NCBI GenBank assembly: GCA_028289195.1
Contig: JANQQR010000015.1
Span: 62,001-126,000 of the forward strand
Direction of reading: 5' to 3'
Source: Phycisphaerales bacterium
GTDB lineage: Bacteria > Planctomycetota > Phycisphaerae > Phycisphaerales > UBA1924
Length of the DNA: 64,000 nt
A program made the translations under genes and the position numbers. The notes beneath the pieces are model-generated. The model was given only the letters and a program-made list of their open reading frames with translations, made no database searches and had not been told where the DNA came from. This document shows positions 28,324 through 38,500 of the stretch, piece after piece (positions within the stretch are counted from its first letter, which is position 1; every line of letters begins with the position of its first letter).

Positions 28324-31300
28324 ATGCGCCTCGCCAGGCTGACGCTGAGCGGCTTCAAGTCCTTCGCGGACCGGACCGAGTTCACCTTCGACGCCCCCAT
28401 CACCGGGATCGTCGGGCCCAACGGCTGCGGCAAGTCCAACGTCGTCGACGCGATCAAGTGGGTGCTCGGCGAGCGGTCGGCCAAGACCCTGCGCGGCAAG
28501 GAGATGATCGACGTCATCTTCTCGGGCTCCGCCGGGCGGAGCCCCTCGGGCTTCGCGAGCGTTGTGCTCACCTTCGACAACCCCGAACTCGACCAGGACC
28601 AGCTCCACATGCTGCGTCACGGCGAGCACGCCCCCGCCCCGCAGGACCAGGCCGACGCCGACGCCCTCGACGCCGAGCTGTCCGACGCCTCCTCGATGAT
28701 CGACCGCGGTGCCTCGCGCAGGCGCGCCCTGCCGATCGACACCGAGACCGTTGACGTCGAGCGCCGCCTCTACCGCGACGGCACCAGCCAGTACATCATC
28801 AACGGGCGCAAGGCCCGCCTGAAGGACATCCGCGACCTGTTCCTCGACACCGGTGTCGGCGCCGACGCCTACTCGATCATCGAGCAGGGGCGCGTGGACG
28901 CCATGCTCATGGCCAACCCCGTCGAGCGGCGCACGTTCTTCGAAGAAGCCGCCGGCGTCGCGAGGTTCAAGGCCCGGCGCATCGAGGCCACCCGCAAGCT
29001 CGAGCGCACGGAAGTCAACCTCGTGCGCGTCCGCGAGCAGCTCGAATCGACCGAGCGCCGCCTGAAGAAGGTCAAGAACCAGGCGGCCAAGGCCCGCCTG
29101 TTCCGCGAACTCGACAGCGAGCACTGGGCGCTCCGCGCCGCAGTGTCGTTCGATCGCTACGACGACCTGCGCAAGCGTCTCGACGGCCTGACCTCGCGAC
29201 TGTGCGACCTCGAGTCGCAGCGCGACGACGCTATCGAGGCGGTGCGGGTTCTGGAAGAAGAGAAGCAGGAGGCCGAGCTCGCCCGGCACGACCTCAACGA
29301 GCGCCAACGCTCGCTCGAACGCGACCGTTCCACGCACCAGCAGACGCTCGATTCCGCGTCGCAGCGGATCACGATGACCGAGCGCACCATCGAGGATGCC
29401 CGCGAGCAGACCGCTCAGGAGAGAACCCGCCTCGATCAGATCGCCTCGCGGATCGAGGCGCTCGAGTCCGAGGTCTCCGAGAACGAGGGCCAGGCCGCCG
29501 AGGCCGCTCGCGCACTGGAACTCGCCGAGGCCGATCTCGACCGGGCATCGCAGGAGCGTCAGGCCCGCAGCGAGTCCATCGCGTCACGACGGGTGGAACT
29601 GAGCGAGCACCGCGCCGAGGCATCGAGCCTGGAGCGTCAGCTCGCCGGGATCGCCGGGCGCATCGAATCGGACGACCGGCGACTCTCGTCGATCGAAGAG
29701 CAGCTCGCCAAGCTCGATGCGCAGCGGCGCGTGATCGAAGAGGAACTCGGCGCGGCCACGGCCTCGGTCGCCGAGTTGTCGCGCTCGATCGAGTCCCGCA
29801 ACGCGTCCATCGAGTCCATGCGTGCCCGCGTGGAGCAGGCCTCGGGCGCCGTCGATGCCGTCAGCGGTGACCAGCAGTCGCTCGCCACCCGCCTGAACGA
29901 GCAGGAGCAGCAGCGCGCCGCGCTCGACAGCCGCCGAGCGACGCTCGCGGAGATGGTCGAGCGTCACGTCGGCCTCGGCGAAGCGGTCAGCCGCCTCCTG
30001 GAGCAGCGCGACGCCAAGCTGAGCGAGGGCCGGGCCCTCTCGCCGTTCGAGCACGCGATCGTTGCCCCCCTGGCGGATCTCATCGAGGTCAGCGAGCACG
30101 ACGCCGCCCCGCTGGAAGCCGCGCTCGCAGGCGCCGTCCGCGGCCTGGTCGTCAAGAGCACCGACGCGATCCAGGGGCAGCCCGAGATCCGCGAGCTCGA
30201 CGGGCGCGTGACGTTCCTCCCGCTCCGGGCGCCGACCACCAGCGCTATCAGCGCACCGCGCATGCCGATCGACGCGTCTTCGGGCCAGGCATCGGCGACG
30301 CCGGTGATGCACCTGCTGCACGTGGAGCCCCAGCTGGTCGGGCTCATGCAGCGCCTTGTCGGCTCGACCTACCTGGTCGAGACGCTCGACGCGGCGCTCG
30401 CGCTCGCTCGCGGGGAAGGCACTCCGAGAGGTATCCGCTTCGTCACTCGGATCGGCGAGGTCGTCGACTCGAACGGCACGCTGATCGCCGGCCCGCTCCG
30501 CTCCGACGACAGCGCCGAGGGCGCCGCCGGAGGCCTCCTGCAGCGCCGCTCCGAGCTCGCGGCTCTGGAGAGCGAACTGCTCACGCTCGACTCCCAGCTC
30601 GAATTCGATCGCACGCACCTCTCCACGCTGAACACCCGCGCCGCGGAGATGAACGCCGAGCTCGCGCAGCTCCGAACAAACCTCGCGACGCTCGAGCGCG
30701 AAGCGATCAGCGCCGAGGCCAACCTTGAACGCCTCACGAGCGACCGTTCGAGGCTCGAGCGCCAGCTCCCGCAGCTGAAGACCGAGCACGCCGACGCGCA
30801 TTCGAAGGCCGAGTCGCTGCGCTCGGAACGCGCAGAGCTCGAGAGCTCCCGAACGAACCTCCGCTCGCAGCTCGACCAACAGCTCCACCTGGCCCGTTCC
30901 ATCGAGCAGGACCTGGAACGCGACCAGCGGGCCCTGGATGAGGCCTCCGAGCGCCTGACCAGCGCCAAGGTCGACGCCGGCCAGCGCTCCGAGCAGCTCG
31001 CCTCGGCACGACGCGCGCTCCGCGCAGCGCAGACCGCGATCGAGGACGCGCGGGCGGATCAGCAGCGCACCAGCGAGTCGATCGCAGCCCGCGAGGGCTC
31101 GATGGCGGACGCCGAACGCACGATCGCCGAAGCCCGCGCCGAGCAGGCCAGCGCACGCGAGCAGATGAGCAGCGTCGCCGAGTCTCTCGAAGCGCTCTCG
31201 TCGGAGATCGACGAAGCGGCGGAGCGCTCCGGCGCTCTCGCCGAGCGCCTCAGCGGCGCCCGGACCCGGGCCGGCTCGCTCGAGCGCGACTGGAACAGCC

Positions 31301-32298
31301 TGGAGATCACCAAGCGCGAGCTCGAGGTCCGTCGCGAGACGCTCGAGCAGCACACGCAGGACGACCTCGGCGTCGATCTCGGCTCCGAGTACCTCGAATA
31401 CTGCGCCGTCATCGGCCCAGGCGACGTTGCTCCGATCGACATCGAGGAGTCCGAGGCGCGGATCGCCGAGCTGCGCGACGAGATCAAGCGCCTGGGCAAC
31501 GTGAACCTCGACGCGATCGACGAGGAGTCCGAACTCGAGGGACGCAACGAGGAACTCATCCAGCAGGTCGCCGACATCGACCGCGCCCGCGAGCAGCTCG
31601 AGACGCTCATCGCGAGGCTGTCAGACGTCAGCCGCGAGCGCTTCAAGGAGGTGTTCGAGCGCATCAGCGGGCACTTCTCCGGCGACTCGGGCATGTTCCG
31701 CAAGCTCTTCGGCGGCGGCAAGGCCGAGGTCCGCCTCATCCCCGACCCCGAGACCGGCGAGATCGACTGGCTCGAATCGGGCGTCGAGGTCACGGCCCGC
31801 CCGCCCGGCAAGCAGCCCCGCACGATCAGCCAGCTCTCGGGCGGCGAGAAGACCATGACGGCCGTCGCTCTGCTCATGAGCATCTTCAAGAGCAAGCCGA
31901 GCCCGTTCTGCATCCTCGACGAGGTCGACGCGGCTTTGGACGACGCCAACGTCGAGCGCTTCAGCGCGATCCTCCGCCAGTTCCTCGATCGCTGCCACTT
32001 CATCGTGATCACGCACAACAAGCGCACGATGCACGTGGCCGACCAGCTCTACGGCGTGACGATGCAGGAACGCGGCGTGTCCCGACGGGTCGGCGTCAAG
32101 TTCGACCAGGTCGGCGAAGACGGCGAGATCCAGATCGACACCAGCGGCCACCACCCCGAGAACGTCCCCCACCCCGACGACGGGGGCGTCGCGGCCTTCG
32201 ACGCGACGATCGAGACCAAGCCGCACAGCCTGCGCAACGGCCTGGCGGCTATGCGCGAGGGGGCGAAGTCGAAGCCGGTGGATGCGTCGGTGAACTGA
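28324..32298 (+). CDS. smc: Chromosome segregation ATPase SMC
   Basis: Condensin ATPase that loops and resolves chromosomal DNA with ScpA/ScpB. 1324 residues, longer than the usual 1150-1200. The head's Walker A is GPNGCGKSN near residue 33. The ABC signature [16 protein letters not shown] and Walker [14 protein letters not shown] are near the C-terminus. Long coiled coils flank a hinge at about 560-680 ([16 protein letters not shown], then [14 protein letters not shown]). Extra length comes from an acidic insertion of about 45 residues in the N-terminal head between TFDNPELD and VERRLYRDG, and from a tail of about 60 residues after the head. GGAG lies 7 bases before the ATG. The last 24 bases before the stop are duplicated 1 kb downstream. 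Confidence 0.96.
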   Translation: MRLARLTLSGFKSFADRTEFTFDAPITGIVGPNGCGKSNVVDAIKWVLGERSAKTLRGKEMIDVIFSGSAGRSPSGFASVVLTFDNPELDQDQLHMLRHGEHAPAPQDQADADALDAELSDASSMIDRGASRRRALPIDTETVDVERRLYRDGTSQYIINGRKARLKDIRDLFLDTGVGADAYSIIEQGRVDAMLMANPVERRTFFEEAAGVARFKARRIEATRKLERTEVNLVRVREQLESTERRLKKVKNQAAKARLFRELDSEHWALRAAVSFDRYDDLRKRLDGLTSRLCDLESQRDDAIEAVRVLEEEKQEAELARHDLNERQRSLERDRSTHQQTLDSASQRITMTERTIEDAREQTAQERTRLDQIASRIEALESEVSENEGQAAEAARALELAEADLDRASQERQARSESIASRRVELSEHRAEASSLERQLAGIAGRIESDDRRLSSIEEQLAKLDAQRRVIEEELGAATASVAELSRSIESRNASIESMRARVEQASGAVDAVSGDQQSLATRLNEQEQQRAALDSRRATLAEMVERHVGLGEAVSRLLEQRDAKLSEGRALSPFEHAIVAPLADLIEVSEHDAAPLEAALAGAVRGLVVKSTDAIQGQPEIRELDGRVTFLPLRAPTTSAISAPRMPIDASSGQASATPVMHLLHVEPQLVGLMQRLVGSTYLVETLDAALALARGEGTPRGIRFVTRIGEVVDSNGTLIAGPLRSDDSAEGAAGGLLQRRSELAALESELLTLDSQLEFDRTHLSTLNTRAAEMNAELAQLRTNLATLEREAISAEANLERLTSDRSRLERQLPQLKTEHADAHSKAESLRSERAELESSRTNLRSQLDQQLHLARSIEQDLERDQRALDEASERLTSAKVDAGQRSEQLASARRALRAAQTAIEDARADQQRTSESIAAREGSMADAERTIAEARAEQASAREQMSSVAESLEALSSEIDEAAERSGALAERLSGARTRAGSLERDWNSLEITKRELEVRRETLEQHTQDDLGVDLGSEYLEYCAVIGPGDVAPIDIEESEARIAELRDEIKRLGNVNLDAIDEESELEGRNEELIQQVADIDRAREQLETLIARLSDVSRERFKEVFERISGHFSGDSGMFRKLFGGGKAEVRLIPDPETGEIDWLESGVEVTARPPGKQPRTISQLSGGEKTMTAVALLMSIFKSKPSPFCILDEVDAALDDANVERFSAILRQFLDRCHFIVITHNKRTMHVADQLYGVTMQERGVSRRVGVKFDQVGEDGEIQIDTSGHHPENVPHPDDGGVAAFDATIETKPHSLRNGLAAMREGAKSKPVDASVN
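32273..32296 (+). repeat. 24-bp direct repeat, copy 1 (inside the smc 3' end)
   Basis: Copy 1 covers the last codons of smc (encoding PVDASVN). It matches copy 2 at 33281-33304 in 23 of 24 positions; the single difference is T/C at 32279. The NERD-domain gene lies between the copies. In both copies a stop codon follows at once (TGA here, TAG in copy 2). Confidence 0.85.
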
Positions 32299-32380
32299 AC
32301 GACGCCTGCCGTCTTTCTCAACAACCCGCGAGATTTGTGGCCACCCAACCCAACCTCGTGGATTGAGATAATCTGATGAT

Positions 32381-33172
32381 GTGAGCACGCGTCCTGGTCC
32401 TCGTCAGACTCCACTCAGGCAGCCGCCGCTGCGACAACCCGGCCAGGCACTTCGCGACCGAATTGAAGACTCATTTGTCGATGACGTGCTGTTCCCGCTC
32501 ACGGTTGGAATGACGGTCACGCTCGTCGCCGGATTTCAATGGCTACAGCATCTTGGGGTGCTGAGCGCGAATCCATGGATCTACACAGTCGCGGCCATCC
32601 TCGTACTGGGTTGGTCGGTGCTCAAGATTCGGAGAGCCTGGCCTCGCTTGCGAGCGAGTACGCAGGGACTGCGGGGCGAGCGAGCAGTCGCTGATTCGCT
32701 GTCGAACCTCCGAACGCACGGGTACCGCGCATTTCATGACATTCCGGTGTCTGAATTCGGGTCGAGTTGGAACATCGACCACGTTCTCGTGGGGCCGAGC
32801 GGCATCTACGCGATTGAGACCAAGACCTGGTCGAAACCCCGTGGGCAGAAGATGCTCCGACGACAGGACGAGGTCAGCAAGGATGGCGGCAAGAACTGGG
32901 ATGGCCGCCCGGCTGAACAGTCCAAGCGTAATGCCGCGTGGCTGGGAAAGAGGCTCTCCGAGATGACGGGGCGAAGGGGCATCCAAGTGAGGCCCGTCGT
33001 TGTGTTCCCCGGATGGTGGGTGGATGAACGATCGGGAACGAAGGTGTGGATCCTGAATCCCGAACGCCTCTCAGCCTGGTTGAACTCCGAAGCGAGCCGC
33101 GATGACGTCAGACTTTCAACCAGCGACCAAGCCATGTTCTGCGAGCGACTCGCCTTGCTCGCGCGAGAATGA
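32381..33172 (+). CDS. NERD-domain (nuclease-related) membrane protein
   Basis: 263 residues. Two hydrophobic segments near 38-78 (VGMTVTLVAGFQWL and the WIYTVAAILVLGW stretch) are followed by a NERD domain at about 95-215. That domain has GERAVADSL, SWNIDHVLVGPSGIYAIETKTW and a WDGRPAEQSKRNA motif. NERD is a restriction-endonuclease-fold domain; D in IDHV and E/K in IETKT match its catalytic pattern. Members are found in plasmids, defence loci and DNA-processing proteins, but their substrates are mostly unknown. The start is the GTG at 32381. Base composition is visibly lower than smc (30/60 and 34/60 G+C in the lines at 32461 and 32521). The gene lies between two copies of the smc 3'-end sequence, so it may be a transferred cassette. 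Confidence 0.82.
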   Translation: MSTRPGPRQTPLRQPPLRQPGQALRDRIEDSFVDDVLFPLTVGMTVTLVAGFQWLQHLGVLSANPWIYTVAAILVLGWSVLKIRRAWPRLRASTQGLRGERAVADSLSNLRTHGYRAFHDIPVSEFGSSWNIDHVLVGPSGIYAIETKTWSKPRGQKMLRRQDEVSKDGGKNWDGRPAEQSKRNAAWLGKRLSEMTGRRGIQVRPVVVFPGWWVDERSGTKVWILNPERLSAWLNSEASRDDVRLSTSDQAMFCERLALLARE

Positions 33173-33280
33173 CTGTGGGGCGACAGGCCCTCGCGGGGCT
33201 ACCGTCGCGCATCGTCTCACACTTCACGCAACCTCATCGGTCCTACGTCCGTCCTCCGATCCTCAGCCGTTGGGCTTTCC

Positions 33281-33304
33281 AGCCGGCGGATGCGTCGGTG
33301 AACT
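33281..33304 (+). repeat. 24-bp direct repeat, copy 2 (after the NERD gene)
   Basis: Copy 2 of the smc 3'-terminal sequence. In the same reading frame it would encode PADASVN followed by TAG. The distance from copy 1 is 1008 bases. The bases on either side of the two copies are unrelated, so this is a discrete duplication. The 108 bases between the NERD stop and this copy show no gene. Confidence 0.85.
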
Positions 33305-33317
33305 AGCTCCGGGCAGT

Positions 33318-35531
33318 TCAGGGGTTCTGATTCGCAAAGTTGTTGTCCGCCCCGATCGTGGCCGCTCCCGCGTTCGGTCCGACGGAATTGCCGGGCATGA
33401 ACGCGAAGACGTTGCCGCCCGGGTTGTTCCCGGCGACGTTGCCGGTGAGCACGTGGCCGGTGCTGTTGACCTGGAGCCCGAGCAGCCCGTTGCCGAAGGC
33501 CGAGTTCCCGGTGACCTGCCCGCCGACCGAGTCGTCGATGAACAGGCCGTTGCCGACGTTGCCCGAGAGGTCGCAGTCCTGCACTGTCACCGCGCCGATG
33601 ACCTGGCCGAGGTCGGACCGGGCATTGAGCCCATCGAAGCCGTTCTCGCCCATCGTGACGCCCACGAACCACAGGCGTCCGGTCTCGCGTCCCCGGAACC
33701 CGTCCATGGCGTTCGCGCTGAGGACCGCGTCGTCGCACTTCCAGGTCGAGGCGATCGCTTCGACGCCGTGGGAGCCGTTGGCCACCGAGTAGAGCCCGTC
33801 GCTGGTGACGATCACGCTCTCCGTGAACACGCCGCTGCCGGCGTTCTGGGTGAAGTGGCTCCCATCGACCGAGACGACACCGCAGTCGATGACGTGGAGG
33901 CCGTCGCCGCCGTTCCCGTCCGAGCGGAAGCCGATGACCCCACCGTTGGGATCGAAGCTGCCCGAGCCGTCGAGCAGGATCCCGTGGCCCCCATTCCGCT
34001 GAGACGTCGAGCCGTCCAGCACGAACGGCTGACCGACGACACCGAACCCGTTGCCGTTGTTGTCCGACGCCGAGCAACCGGAGATATCGACTGGGGTGCC
34101 GAGCACGAGGAAGCCGTCACCGCCGTTGGCGTGGGCCCGGCAGGCCCGCTTCTTCGTGTTCCGCTTGGCCCCGAGGGCGGGCGGGGCGTTGTCGATCAGG
34201 AATCCCGGGCCGAGATTCAGGCTCGACTCGCACGCCTCGATCGAGAACGACGCATCGTCGGCGGAGTTGAGGTTGTTCAGAACGAGGCCCGCCTGCCCGT
34301 TGCTCAACAACTCGCCGTTCTTGACGCTGAACTTGAACGGGCCGCTGGTCTGCGTCCACGAGAACGCCGCGCCGTTGCCCGTGTTGTCGACGCAGATGAG
34401 GGCTTCGACCGAGATCTTGCGCTTGCGCGGCGAGATGTCGCTCTGGTACGCCAGCCCGTCGCCGGTGTTGCCCGAGCAGGTGACGTTGTGCGCCTGCAGA
34501 TCACCCCGGACGATCGCGCCGCCGTTGCCGTTCTCCGAGCATTCGAGGTCGAGCAGGCGTCCCTGCCATCCCAGGTCCGGCGCGAGCGGGACCGTGTTGA
34601 GGCCGGCCCCGGCGTTTCCCCGGCTGGTCGTGCGTCGGATGTCCAGGAGAGGCGCAGCGGTGTCGTCGAACTCGAATCGGAGCCCGTCCCCGCCATTGGC
34701 GATCCCCCTGACATCCACGAAGTTGGCGTTGACCTGGTCAGGTGACGAAGCACCCGTCAGGAGGGTGCCCACGATGCGCACACCGTCGCCGCCGTTGTTG
34801 GCCGAGAAGACCTCAGAGATGTCGTACTCGCGGAAGTCCTCGCCGTTGAGGCCTCGCGCGCCGGAGTAGGTGGCTCTGATCTTGCAGAACTTGAGCGAGA
34901 AGTCCTCCAAGGGCTGGTTCTTGTCGCCTTTGGCGTAGATACCGTCGCCGCCACAGCCGGTGACGTCGAGCGACCCGAGGTCGACGCTGAGCGCCTCGAT
35001 GATGCGGATGCCGTCGCCACCACAGGCACGGACCGACAGCCCGAACGCATTCACGGTGCCCGTGTTGACCACGTGCACGCCGTTGCCGTCGAACCCCAGC
35101 ACGCCGGTCTCGATCTTGCCGGTCGCCACCGTGCCGCGACCCGTTATCGCAAAGACGTCCTCGCTCGCCGGCGGCCCGGGCCGATCGACGAGGATCCCAT
35201 CGAGCGAACCCGGCAGGCCCCGCAGCGAGAATCCGTTGAGATCAAGCGTCACGTCTTCGGCGGAAACGACGATGCCGTTCAGGCCCGCACCCGCGACGAT
35301 GTCGGCCGTCAGGTAGTAGTTGCCCGGGGCGGAGATCACGTGGACGGCGTCCGGCGCACCCGGCAATTCGTTGACGCACACGCGGGGCTCGATAGCGTCC
35401 AGGGGCTTCATTGTCGGCCCGACGGGACCCGGAGGAGGGGCGAGGTTGCCGGCTGCGGCGACTGACGCCAGGGCGATTCCGGCGAGAACAGCCGGCGCGG
35501 ACCGAGCGCGGAACGTGGACGCAATGATCAT
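33318..35531 (-). CDS. Secreted right-handed parallel beta-helix protein
   Basis: 737 residues. A signal peptide (about 1-27, ending ASVAAAG) is followed by the opening LDAIEPRVCVNELPGAPDAVHVISAPGNYYL. About 25 rungs of a parallel beta-helix follow, with repeated NGGDGxxV/GNGF/GDGL turns and Asn/Gly-rich ladders. Such folds occur in polysaccharide lyases, pectinases and surface adhesins; no catalytic triplet is evident, so binding or a structural role is as likely. GAGGAG lies 8 bases before the ATG, and a 6-bp hairpin (35551-35567) sits just upstream in the leader. It converges with the NERD gene. Confidence 0.82.
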   Translation of the reverse strand: MIIASTFRARSAPAVLAGIALASVAAAGNLAPPPGPVGPTMKPLDAIEPRVCVNELPGAPDAVHVISAPGNYYLTADIVAGAGLNGIVVSAEDVTLDLNGFSLRGLPGSLDGILVDRPGPPASEDVFAITGRGTVATGKIETGVLGFDGNGVHVVNTGTVNAFGLSVRACGGDGIRIIEALSVDLGSLDVTGCGGDGIYAKGDKNQPLEDFSLKFCKIRATYSGARGLNGEDFREYDISEVFSANNGGDGVRIVGTLLTGASSPDQVNANFVDVRGIANGGDGLRFEFDDTAAPLLDIRRTTSRGNAGAGLNTVPLAPDLGWQGRLLDLECSENGNGGAIVRGDLQAHNVTCSGNTGDGLAYQSDISPRKRKISVEALICVDNTGNGAAFSWTQTSGPFKFSVKNGELLSNGQAGLVLNNLNSADDASFSIEACESSLNLGPGFLIDNAPPALGAKRNTKKRACRAHANGGDGFLVLGTPVDISGCSASDNNGNGFGVVGQPFVLDGSTSQRNGGHGILLDGSGSFDPNGGVIGFRSDGNGGDGLHVIDCGVVSVDGSHFTQNAGSGVFTESVIVTSDGLYSVANGSHGVEAIASTWKCDDAVLSANAMDGFRGRETGRLWFVGVTMGENGFDGLNARSDLGQVIGAVTVQDCDLSGNVGNGLFIDDSVGGQVTGNSAFGNGLLGLQVNSTGHVLTGNVAGNNPGGNVFAFMPGNSVGPNAGAATIGADNNFANQNP

Positions 35532-35645
35532 CGGGGGGCTCCTCGGACTCCCGGCCGCTCCGGCCGGCCCCCCCGGGCACCCCTATTCTGCCGCGACCCG
35601 GGTTCGATGCCCGCAAAATCCGGACAATTCGGCACCGGCGGGCCG

Positions 35646-36422
35646 TCAGGACAGGGCCCGCTCGGCCGCCTCGGCGTTCGCCCGAAGATGCACCGGGTTG
35701 ATCGAGCCCACGACCACGCAATCGGCACCAGCCTCGCCGAGACACAGTCGCATCGCATCGAGCGGAGAAGCGGCGTGCCCGCTGGCCAGCGCCTTTTTGA
35801 TCAGCACGCCGACCCCGCGGTCTCGCGCTCGCTCGATCGCCGGCAGGTCGTCTCGCTCACGCTCGTTGAGCGTGACCATGATGACGTCGCAGAGTTCTGC
35901 CGCGAGCGTGCCGCCGTCGGGCGATTTCGTCGAAGCGCCGATCGCGCGGATGAGCCCCTGGCCCTGCAGGTCGCGGAGCGCGTCGACGGCCCCGCTCTCG
36001 CGCAGGATCCATTCGTCGCGTCCGTCGGAGTGGATCAGCACGAGGTCGAGCACGTCGGTGCGCAGTCGCTCGAGGCTCCGGCGCACGCTCTGACCCACCC
36101 ATTCCGGGTCGAACCGATAACTCGACGATCCCGAGGTTATGTCGAACTCCTCCCCCACCTTCGTTGAGAGCACCCACGCGTCGCGCTGGCCCTCGATGAG
36201 CGTGCCGAGGCGCTCTTCGCTGCTCCCGTAGGCCGGGGCGGTGTCGAGGAGGTTGATCCCGAGCGCCCGCGCGTCGGCGAGCAGCGCGCGGGCCTGCTCG
36301 TCGCCGGGCAGCTCGAATACCTCCGGGTACTTCACGCCCACGTTACGTCCGAGCTTGACGGTGCCGAGCCCCAGCGGGCTGACGTCGAGGCCTGTCGATC
36401 CGAGCGGTCGCGGCGCGAGCAT
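35646..36422 (-). CDS. Aldo/keto reductase family oxidoreductase
   Basis: 258 residues, a compact TIM-barrel NADPH-dependent oxidoreductase. The start LGSTGLDVSPLGLGTVKLG is classic, then INLLDTAPAYGSSEERLG (catalytic Asp and Tyr), STKVGEEFD (Lys) and VLDLVLIHSDG (His). The C-terminal cofactor loop is VVGSINPVHLRANAEAAE. At about 258 residues it is somewhat shorter than the usual 280-330. The ATG at 36422 has GGAGAG about 9 bases upstream. It is divergent from an FAD oxidoreductase gene across 71 bases, suggesting shared regulation; the substrate is unknown. Confidence 0.88.
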   Translation of the reverse strand: MLAPRPLGSTGLDVSPLGLGTVKLGRNVGVKYPEVFELPGDEQARALLADARALGINLLDTAPAYGSSEERLGTLIEGQRDAWVLSTKVGEEFDITSGSSSYRFDPEWVGQSVRRSLERLRTDVLDLVLIHSDGRDEWILRESGAVDALRDLQGQGLIRAIGASTKSPDGGTLAAELCDVIMVTLNERERDDLPAIERARDRGVGVLIKKALASGHAASPLDAMRLCLGEAGADCVVVGSINPVHLRANAEAAERALS

Positions 36423-36493
36423 CGGGCCATTCTCTCCGGATCGCTCCGGGATGCCACCCGATGGGCTATCGTGGCCCCTCACGCTGGCGTGCA

Positions 36494-37687
36494 ATGACCG
36501 ATTCCCGTTCCGTCCAACTCGACGCGCTGATCATCGGAGGCGGGATCGCCGGGCTCTGGACGCTCGACGTCCTGCGGCGGAGGGGCCTGAACGCGGTGCT
36601 CATCGAGCGCACCGCCCTCGGTGACGGGCAGACCATGTGGTCCCAGGGGATCCTGCACGGCGGTGTGAAGTACACGCTCGGCGGGATCATGAGCCGAAGC
36701 GCCGCAGCGGTGCGCGACATGCCGGAGCGCTGGGCATCCTGCATGCGGGGCGAGAGCCTGCCGGATCTGCGCGAGGCGTCGGTCCGCTCGGACCACTGCT
36801 ACCTGTGGCGCACCAAGACGCTCAAGTCCCGTGCCGGGATGATGGGCGCGCGCGTCGGGCTCAGAGTGGCCCCGAAGAACCTGGCGAGCGACGACCGCCC
36901 GAGTGTGCTGGCGAACTGCCCGGGGGAGGTCGCACGCCTGGATGAGCCCGTGGTCGACTGTGCATCTGTGCTCGAGGTTATGGCGTCGGCCCACGCCGGG
37001 CGTGTGCTCCTGAGTGATACCCTCAGCGTGGAGCCGCTCGAGGAGCACAGCACCAGCGTGCGACTCGCCCTCGACTCCTCGGGCGGGCGGATCGAGATCG
37101 AGGCAACGCGCCTGATCCTCTGCGCCGGCAGCGGCAACGCGCCGCTCCGCGAGCGCCTCGGACTCGACGACAAGCGGATGCAGATCAGGCCGCTGCACAT
37201 GGGGCTCGTGCGCGGCACCGATCTGCCCGAACTCAACGGCCACTGCGTGGACGGCGGGCGCACCCGCGTGACGATCACCAGCGCACGGGACAGCGAGGGC
37301 CGGACCGTCTGGCAGCTCGGGGGCGAGATCTCCGAGCGCGGCGTGTCGATGGATCCCGAGCATCTCGTCGCGCTGGCCAAGACCGAACTCGAAGCGGTCC
37401 TGCCCGGTGTCGATCTCTCGAGCTGCGAGTGGTCGACCTATCGCGCGGACCGCGCCGAGGGGAGAACGCCCGGCGGGCAGCGGCCCCAGGATGTCGATGT
37501 GCTCGTCGAGGGGCCGGTGATCAGCGCGTGGCCGACCAAGCTCGTTCTGGCGCCGCGCCTCGCGGACGTCATCGCTGGTTCGTGCCCCGAGGGATCCAGC
37601 GAAGACGGCATCGGCGCACTCGACGAACTCCCGGTCCCGGATGTGGCGACGGGGCCGTGGGATCGCGCAATCGAATGGGTGTCCTGA
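36494..37687 (+). CDS. FAD-dependent oxidoreductase (DAO/GlpD-like)
   Basis: 397 residues. The N-terminal Rossmann motif LIIGGGIAGLWTLDVLRRRG (about 11-30) binds FAD, with the glutamate of LIERT at the end of strand 2. TMWSQGILHGGVKYTLGG resembles the substrate-side loop of glycerol-3-phosphate dehydrogenases and D-amino acid oxidases. The C-terminal second FAD contact is present (GPVISAWPTKLVLAPRLAD). There is no signal peptide. The ATG at 36494 is preferred over a start 33 bases upstream. It is divergent from the aldo/keto reductase. The substrate cannot be read from sequence. Confidence 0.8.
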   Translation: MTDSRSVQLDALIIGGGIAGLWTLDVLRRRGLNAVLIERTALGDGQTMWSQGILHGGVKYTLGGIMSRSAAAVRDMPERWASCMRGESLPDLREASVRSDHCYLWRTKTLKSRAGMMGARVGLRVAPKNLASDDRPSVLANCPGEVARLDEPVVDCASVLEVMASAHAGRVLLSDTLSVEPLEEHSTSVRLALDSSGGRIEIEATRLILCAGSGNAPLRERLGLDDKRMQIRPLHMGLVRGTDLPELNGHCVDGGRTRVTITSARDSEGRTVWQLGGEISERGVSMDPEHLVALAKTELEAVLPGVDLSSCEWSTYRADRAEGRTPGGQRPQDVDVLVEGPVISAWPTKLVLAPRLADVIAGSCPEGSSEDGIGALDELPVPDVATGPWDRAIEWVS

Positions 37688-37693
37688 CCCGCC

Positions 37694-38410
37694 CTACTCG
37701 TCGCCGACGGGCGGGGGCGGCGGGATCGTGAGCGTCATCCCGGGTCGGATGAGCTGGCCCTCGTCACCGACCTTCTCGCGATTGGCGTCCCGGATGATCC
37801 GCCAGAGAGACGAGCGACCGTAGATCCGCTGGGAGATCTCGCTGAGCGTATCACCAGAGCGGACGACGTATTCGATCTCCGGCGAGGCGTCGGGTGTGTT
37901 CGGGGCTTCGACCGGTTCGTCGTTCTCGTCGACGACCATCCCCTGAACGTTGTTCGGATCTTCCGGCACGCGGATGACGCGGCCGACCCGGAGAGAGTCG
38001 AACGCCACGAGCGGGTTTGCGCCCATGATCTGCTGCCAGTACCTCGTCGTGCCGTAGAAACGCTCCGAGATCCTGTGCGCGGTGTCGCCCGGCTGGACCG
38101 TGTACTTGATGAACACCGGCGGCACGACGCGACCAACGGGCAGGCCGAGATCTACGAGCGGGTCGCGCGGGGGTTCGGCGTTTGATTCGCCCCGCGCTGG
38201 CGTCGAGAGCCCGGCTGTCTCCGGCGTGATGAGCGGGATGGGATCCGAGGCCTGCGCGACAGGTTGGTCAGCGCCCGATCGCTCGGGGGGCTCGCCGAAG
38301 CTGATGCTCGTGGCGCCCGATCGAGGGGCCGGGGTCCACCAGAACACGACGATCCAGATGACCACCAGGGCCAGGGCCGCGAGTCCCAGTCGTGTCGATC
38401 CTCGCTCCAC
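37694..38410 (-). CDS. Membrane-anchored protein with two LysM domains
   Basis: 238 residues. One membrane helix at about 8-25 is followed by a Pro/Ser-rich linker and two LysM peptidoglycan-binding domains, at about 102-148 (YTVQPGDTAHRISERFYG) and 180-232 (YVVRSGDTLSEISQRIYG). This puts it in the periplasm bound to peptidoglycan. There is no catalytic domain, so it is probably an anchor or adaptor. The GTG at 38410 starts just before the helix. It follows secDF on the same strand after 90 bases and may be its last cotranscribed gene; it converges with the FAD oxidoreductase. Confidence 0.85.
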   Translation of the reverse strand: MERGSTRLGLAALALVVIWIVVFWWTPAPRSGATSISFGEPPERSGADQPVAQASDPIPLITPETAGLSTPARGESNAEPPRDPLVDLGLPVGRVVPPVFIKYTVQPGDTAHRISERFYGTTRYWQQIMGANPLVAFDSLRVGRVIRVPEDPNNVQGMVVDENDEPVEAPNTPDASPEIEYVVRSGDTLSEISQRIYGRSSLWRIIRDANREKVGDEGQLIRPGMTLTIPPPPPVGDE

Positions 38411-38500
38411 CGGCGGGCCTCCTTGCGCGCGCGGGACACGGAACGGTCATCGGCTACCCGGCGGGCCGGCCCTGAGGCCAACCCCCCACTTGCCACCAGA

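Noticed and set aside
29584-31353. A 589-residue minus-strand open frame inside smc
   Set aside because: Lies within the smc coiled coil and has no independent features.
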